Assembly: GCA_964614945.1 (NCBI GenBank)
Contig: CAZTNW010000001.1
Span: 124,001-188,000, forward strand
Direction: 5' to 3'
Length of the DNA: 64,000 nucleotides
Source of the DNA: CAZTNW01 sp964614945
GTDB lineage: Bacteria; Caldisericota; JANLFM01
Notes under the pieces: generated by a model
The model's input: the letters and a program-made list of their open reading frames with translations, nothing else
Databases searched by the model: none
Told to the model about the DNA's origin: nothing
Part shown: piece by piece, positions 59,906 through 64,000 of the stretch
Layout of the letters: every line of letters begins with the position of its first letter
Position numbering within the stretch: the stretch's first letter is position 1
Made by a program: the position numbers and the translations under genes

Positions 59906-61902
59906 TTGAACTTAAAGGAGGATTGATCGGGATAGCGCAGGACAGGGCGAGGCTTGGAGCCAACAGCCGGCCCAACGATCCCTTGCTTTTCCATCAGATC
60001 GATCAGCCTGCCAGCCCGGGCATAGCCGATCTTCAATTTACGTTGCAGCATGGAAGCAGAGCCTTCACCGGCTTGGATCACCAGCCTTAAGGCTTCTTCG
60101 AAGAGCGGGTCGCTACTCTCCTCACTTTCTTCGCTCGAATCCTCGTGCGCGGGCAATGGTCGTCGGATAATGAGATCCTTGCTTTGTCCCTTCCAGTGAT
60201 CCACTAAACGATCAATTTCACCGTCCGTGATATAGGCGCCTTGCAGCCGCGCCGGTTTGGGGTAGCCAACAGGATAAAAAAGCATATCCCCTCTTCCTAG
60301 AAGTTTCTCCGCTCCTCCCATATCCAGAATCACGCGCGAATCCATCATGGAAGCCACAGAGAAAGAGATGCGAGACGGTATATTTGCCTTAATAAGTCCG
60401 GTAATGATGTCCGCCGACGGCCTCTGGGTAACGACAATGAGGTGTATTCCGGTGGCGCGAGCCAATTGTGCCAAACGACAGATATTTTGCTCTACTTCAG
60501 CCGGGGCAATCATCATCAGATCGGCCAGCTCATCGATTACCACAACCAGATAGGGCAGGTTTCTCCCTCCACCGTTTTCCCTGATTTTCTGATTGTAAGC
60601 CTCGATATCCCTTGCCCCGGATTCAGAGAAAAGGGCCAGTCGCTGCTCCATCTCCTTCACAACTTCCTTGAGCACAGCTGCCGCCTGCTTGGTGTCGACC
60701 ACCAAAGGATAAAGCAGGTGGGGAAGCTGGCGATAGCTGAAAAGCTCCACTCTCTTAGGATCAATCAGGATTAGATTCACATCGTCTGGCGTTGCCCGGA
60801 AGAGAATGCCGCAGATCATGGCGTTAATGCAGACACTCTTGCCCGAGCCGGTGGCGCCGGCAACAAGGAGATGGGGCATCTCCCGCAAATCGCCAATGAC
60901 AGGGTGCCCGCTAATATCCTTTCCCAGGGCCAGCGGCAGCCTCGTTTTTCTGCACTGGAATTCATCACTCTCCACGATTTCCCGTAAGCTCACGGTGGAG
61001 ATTTTCTCCGAGGGAACCTCTATACCAAGTACTGGCTTACCGGGAACAGGGGCTTCCATGCGCACTCCTGTAGCTGCCAAAGTGAGGGCAATATCGTCAG
61101 CCAGGCTTAAAACTTTTGAGACCTTAACGCCGGCATCCAGCTGCAATTCATAGCGCGTTATGGCAGGACCTACCTCGATATTCACCACTTGAGCGCCAAC
61201 GCCAAAGCTTCTTAACTTTTCCAGTAGCAACTGGGAGACATTTCGCGTCTCTCTTCGCGTTATTTTTTGCTCCATCTGGGGCTTACGTAAAAGGTCCAAA
61301 GGCGGCAAAGAATAACTGTGCGCTCGTATTCCGGTAGATTGCTGGGGAGCAGCCACCACCCTCTCCTTCGCTCCTTTCAGATCAATTACTTTCATCCGCT
61401 CCCTTTCCGGCATAGTCTTTGGAATCTGCCTTAGTTTGCGTAGAGTTTCTCTCTTCCTCAGGACAAAAAACCAGAGGAGGAGAAGGAAAGGGAGAGGTAG
61501 AACCATGAGAGGATAGATGGCCCAGTCGAGTCTGATTGCGATCGTTGAATTCCAGGTGCCGGGAGAGGTTTTGGCAAGCAACAGGAAAAGGCTAAAAAAG
61601 ACTAAGGTGAAGGTTGTGAAAACGCGCAGGCGTAGTTTCCGCATCTTCCGCAGGAGGAAGGGTGACAAGGCGAGAAAGATTAAAAGCAATGGAAAATTCA
61701 AATGGAGGGACTGCCAGAAAAAAACCACTACCTTGGGCAAGTAAAAATAGAGGACCAATAGGGCAAGGACGATCAAAATGCCGAAGAGAAGCCAAAGAAG
61801 ACGTTTCTCTTTGTCTCGGTGTACTTGGATTTTAGCTCCGACATTTTTAGCTTTTTTTCTGGCTTGCAGGCCAGCATTTAATTTTTTCGCCGTGCGCCCC
61901 AT
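59902..61902 (-). CDS. DNA translocase FtsK/SpoIIIE
   Basis: The 666-residue motor pumps chromosomal DNA at the septum. Four hydrophobic helices lie in the N-terminal ~160 residues, followed by a linker shorter than in E. coli FtsK. The motor has Walker A GATGSGKSVCINAM and Walker B VVIDELADLMM, with TQRPSADIITGLIKAN and DMGGAEKLLGRGDML. The C-terminal gamma domain with winged helix (KIGYARAGRLIDLME) should read KOPS-like guide sequences. In bacteria FtsK activates Xer at dif; a Xer/dif-like pair lies in this same window. The RNase J gene lies just upstream. Confidence 0.95.
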   Translation of the reverse strand: MGRTAKKLNAGLQARKKAKNVGAKIQVHRDKEKRLLWLLFGILIVLALLVLYFYLPKVVVFFWQSLHLNFPLLLIFLALSPFLLRKMRKLRLRVFTTFTLVFFSLFLLLAKTSPGTWNSTIAIRLDWAIYPLMVLPLPFLLLLWFFVLRKRETLRKLRQIPKTMPERERMKVIDLKGAKERVVAAPQQSTGIRAHSYSLPPLDLLRKPQMEQKITRRETRNVSQLLLEKLRSFGVGAQVVNIEVGPAITRYELQLDAGVKVSKVLSLADDIALTLAATGVRMEAPVPGKPVLGIEVPSEKISTVSLREIVESDEFQCRKTRLPLALGKDISGHPVIGDLREMPHLLVAGATGSGKSVCINAMICGILFRATPDDVNLILIDPKRVELFSYRQLPHLLYPLVVDTKQAAAVLKEVVKEMEQRLALFSESGARDIEAYNQKIRENGGGRNLPYLVVVIDELADLMMIAPAEVEQNICRLAQLARATGIHLIVVTQRPSADIITGLIKANIPSRISFSVASMMDSRVILDMGGAEKLLGRGDMLFYPVGYPKPARLQGAYITDGEIDRLVDHWKGQSKDLIIRRPLPAHEDSSEESEESSDPLFEEALRLVIQAGEGSASMLQRKLKIGYARAGRLIDLMEKQGIVGPAVGSKPRPVLRYPDQSSFKFK

Positions 61903-61910
61903 TACCCTCC

Positions 61911-63575
61911 TTAGCCTCTCTTGCCCAACTCATCAGTTGCAAGGATATTTATCAGAATCATCGGTCTTCGACGCAAATTCTTCATCAGGTAGCGCTGCAA
62001 AAAATCCTTAAATCTCTGTTCGCAGAATTCCACATCATTATTCTCCACCAAAAGCTGCTTTAGAAGCAAAGCGGACTGCGCTTGCAGTTCACTCTGGAAC
62101 TCCTCGATCTCCCTTTCTTGCAGAAATCCACGAAAAATGAAATCGGGCCCTGCAACGATGTATCGGTGCTTCAAACTCACAGCGCCCGAGACAAAAACCG
62201 CTCCTTCACTTGCTAGTATCTGACGATCGCGCAGGACTCTGCTTCGTAAATCATCGAGAAATATGCCGTCTACATAACGGGCTGCCGCGGCGATCTTTCC
62301 CCCTGGATAGGCCCGGCCGGGCGTGAAATTCACCACTTCGCCGTTCTCTAAGAGGAAGACGTTCTCTGAGCCGATCCCCATTTCCGCCGCGAGTCGACCA
62401 CAATGCACAAGATGCCTGTATTCGCCATGAATAGGGATGAAGTAGCGCGGCTTCACCATATTGATCATCATTTTTATATCCCCAGCATAGCCATGACCGG
62501 ATACATGAACCCCGGTGCCGGAACCATAAATGACATCGGCCTTTTGGCGAAATAAATTGTCTATCGTCTCCGCGACCAGAATCTCATTTCCAGGAATGGG
62601 ATCGGCGGAAAAAATAACCATATCGCCGGGTTCAACTTTAATCTTCTTATGCTCTCCTGCAGCAATTCTGGCTAATGCGGAGAGCGGCTCTCCCTGGCTT
62701 CCAGTGGTAATGATAGCCAGTTCCGATCTGTGGTAATGGGGAATTTCTTCCGTTTTAATTAAAAGATTAGCGGGTATCGACAAGTAGCCGAGATCCTGAG
62801 CAACCTCGACAACTCCGCTTAGAGACATACCATCCACCACCACCTTGCGTTTAAAATCATGAGCAGTGCTTAAGATCTGCTGTAAACGATGAACATTTGA
62901 GGCGAAAGTAGTAATTATAATGCGATGTTTGCAGCTGCGAAAGATCTCCTCCAAAACCGGCTTGACACTCTTTTCAGAGGGCGCGTACCCTATCCTTTCA
63001 GCATTAGTGGAATCGCAGAGGAGGCAAAGGACTCCTCTGCTGGCGAGCTCGGCTAATCGGTGGAAGTTGATGATGTTCCTGTCCACAGGGGTCTGATCGA
63101 ACTTAAAATCGCCTGAATGAATTATCGTTCCAAGCTTATTGTGGATCGCAAGGCTTACTCCTGCGGGAACACTGTGGGTTACCGGTAAGAATTCTACCTG
63201 GAAGGGCTTGATGGTGATCATCTCTCCTGGTTTGATCAAATGCTTCTCGCAAGCAACGTTCAGTTCCTTCAGTTTTTTCTCAGCCAGACCCAGGGTTAAA
63301 TCAGTACCCCAGACAGGAACTGGAATTTGCTGTAGCAGGTAGGGTAAGGAACCCACATGGTCTTCATGTCCGTGGGTGAGGATAACAGCCATGACCTTAT
63401 TCCGGTTGGCTAAAAGGTAGGACATGTCGGGAATAATGAAATCGATGCCCGGAGTTCTGTCGTCGGGAAATTTTACCCCGGCATCCACAACCAGAATTTT
63501 CCCCTCGAACTCGAAAGCCATCATGTTCTTGCCAATTTCTCCCAGGCCCCCTAAGGCCACGAATTTCAGAATCAT
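61911..63575 (-). CDS. rnj: Ribonuclease J
   Basis: RNase J (554 residues) is an endo- and 5'-exoribonuclease for mRNA turnover and rRNA maturation. The metallo-beta-lactamase motif ILTHGHEDHVGSLPYL supplies zinc ligands. Later ligands are in THSVP, SGDFKFD and the beta-CASP region TTGSQGEP with GHGYAGDIK and PIHGEY. It starts with ATG 63575, overlapping the upstream uracil-DNA glycosylase stop by 4 nt. Only one RNase J gene is seen in the window. Confidence 0.96.
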   Translation of the reverse strand: MILKFVALGGLGEIGKNMMAFEFEGKILVVDAGVKFPDDRTPGIDFIIPDMSYLLANRNKVMAVILTHGHEDHVGSLPYLLQQIPVPVWGTDLTLGLAEKKLKELNVACEKHLIKPGEMITIKPFQVEFLPVTHSVPAGVSLAIHNKLGTIIHSGDFKFDQTPVDRNIINFHRLAELASRGVLCLLCDSTNAERIGYAPSEKSVKPVLEEIFRSCKHRIIITTFASNVHRLQQILSTAHDFKRKVVVDGMSLSGVVEVAQDLGYLSIPANLLIKTEEIPHYHRSELAIITTGSQGEPLSALARIAAGEHKKIKVEPGDMVIFSADPIPGNEILVAETIDNLFRQKADVIYGSGTGVHVSGHGYAGDIKMMINMVKPRYFIPIHGEYRHLVHCGRLAAEMGIGSENVFLLENGEVVNFTPGRAYPGGKIAAAARYVDGIFLDDLRSRVLRDRQILASEGAVFVSGAVSLKHRYIVAGPDFIFRGFLQEREIEEFQSELQAQSALLLKQLLVENNDVEFCEQRFKDFLQRYLMKNLRRRPMILINILATDELGKRG

Positions 63576-64000
63576 GACAACCCCTCGCCCCGCAGAGTCT
63601 CTTTGAGCTTCAGAAAATCCCTGGAAATTTCCTCTTTAACTTCCGCTCTATACAGAGCAGCGGCCGGATGAAAAGTTGGGAGGTAGAGGACTCCGTCCTG
63701 ATGATATATCCGGCCATGTGCAGTTGTGATATTTAAATTGCCATTGACTAAAGTGTGCAGGGCATGTCTCCCCAAAGTGCAGATGAGCTTGGGGCAGATC
63801 AGCGCGATCTGGGCGATTAAATAGGGATGACAGGCTTTTACTTCTTCAGGAAATGGATCCCTGTTGCCGGGCGGTCTGCACTTGACCACATTTGTGATAT
63901 AAACATCTGCGCGACTCAACCCCACCTGCATTATCAATTGATCAAGAAGCTTCCCTGCCTGCCCTACGAAAGGCCGGCCACGAAGGTCCTCCCGCTCCCC
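63572..64000 (-). CDS. Type-4 uracil-DNA glycosylase, 5'-truncated by the window edge
   Basis: The frame is open to the window edge, and the gene begins beyond it. Visible family motifs are RGRPFVGQAGKLLD at the edge, YITNVVKCRPPGNRDP, the iron-sulfur cysteines (CRPP and CHPYL) and LPTFHPAA with the catalytic-region histidine. The family removes uracil from DNA and carries a 4Fe-4S cluster. It ends with ATGA shared with RNase J. Confidence 0.93.
   Translation of the reverse strand, partial: GEREDLRGRPFVGQAGKLLDQLIMQVGLSRADVYITNVVKCRPPGNRDPFPEEVKACHPYLIAQIALICPKLICTLGRHALHTLVNGNLNITTAHGRIYHQDGVLYLPTFHPAAALYRAEVKEEISRDFLKLKETLRGEGLS

Overview
The window looks like chromosome from an anaerobic member of the Firmicutes (Bacillota), probably an uncultured lineage, with mid-range G+C by eye. 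The lineage call rests on gene order and gene content: ftsX, an M23 peptidase and ctpA together; glmU-prs-rplY-pth-mfd-mazG; rpsF-ssb-rpsR-rplI-dnaB; DUF951-ychF; FtsK/SpoIIIE, RNase J, LexA and S-layer-homology (SLH) proteins. Anaerobic life is suggested by a glycyl-radical dehydratase with its activase, several radical-SAM proteins, an Fe-S aldo/keto reductase and a Na+-pumping decarboxylase beta subunit. TTG starts are common and many adjacent genes overlap by 4 nt at stop/start.

Layout. 1-18.3 kb: almost all plus strand and mostly housekeeping: division and envelope (FtsX, M23 peptidase, CtpA), HflX, a methionine-gamma-lyase-like PLP enzyme, RodZ-like protein, RimO, RidA, an ExeA-type ATPase with a small ribbon-helix-helix-like protein, Cmk, Der, tRNA-Pro, an FAD dehydrogenase, PurA, MEMO1, an HtrA-type protease lipoprotein, a cold-shock protein and a PflX-like radical-SAM enzyme. 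lexA and a frameshifted thioesterase remnant are the only minus-strand genes. 18.4-32.9 kb: a mixed-strand, accessory-looking region. It starts with a Xer tyrosine recombinase whose upstream flank is a 17-bp perfect inverted repeat around a 6-bp centre that resembles a dif site. It continues with two secreted proteins carrying protease-inhibitor folds (chagasin x2; BsuPI plus SLH), a radical-SAM protein, DinB, a TetR-controlled ABC-2 exporter, an unaccompanied decarboxylase beta subunit, an Fe-S aldo/keto reductase and a hydroxyproline dehydratase/activase pair.

32.9-64 kb: almost all minus strand. It holds a BMP-family (nucleoside-type) ABC importer whose binding protein is fused to SLH domains, a parvulin-type isomerase, an MFS transporter, MazG with an unusual N-terminal domain, mfd-pth-rplY-prs and a truncated glmU, tRNA-Gln and tRNA-Glu, ybaK-adh-asparaginase, a decayed serine recombinase beside tRNA-Lys, an HD-GYP protein (plus strand), dnaB-rplI-rpsR-ssb-rpsF, ychF-DUF951, ftsK, RNase J and a partial type-4 uracil-DNA glycosylase.

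The left genes run rightward and the right genes run leftward, converging on the segment that carries xer and its dif-like site. That is the arrangement expected around a replication terminus. Against it, the rpsF-dnaB and glmU-mfd clusters lie near oriC in many Firmicutes, so this is an inference to be tested with whole-genome GC skew. Other points of note are a degenerate dual-specificity-phosphatase-like domain fused to MazG, GlmU without most of its acetyltransferase half, and an SLH-anchored ABC solute-binding protein.
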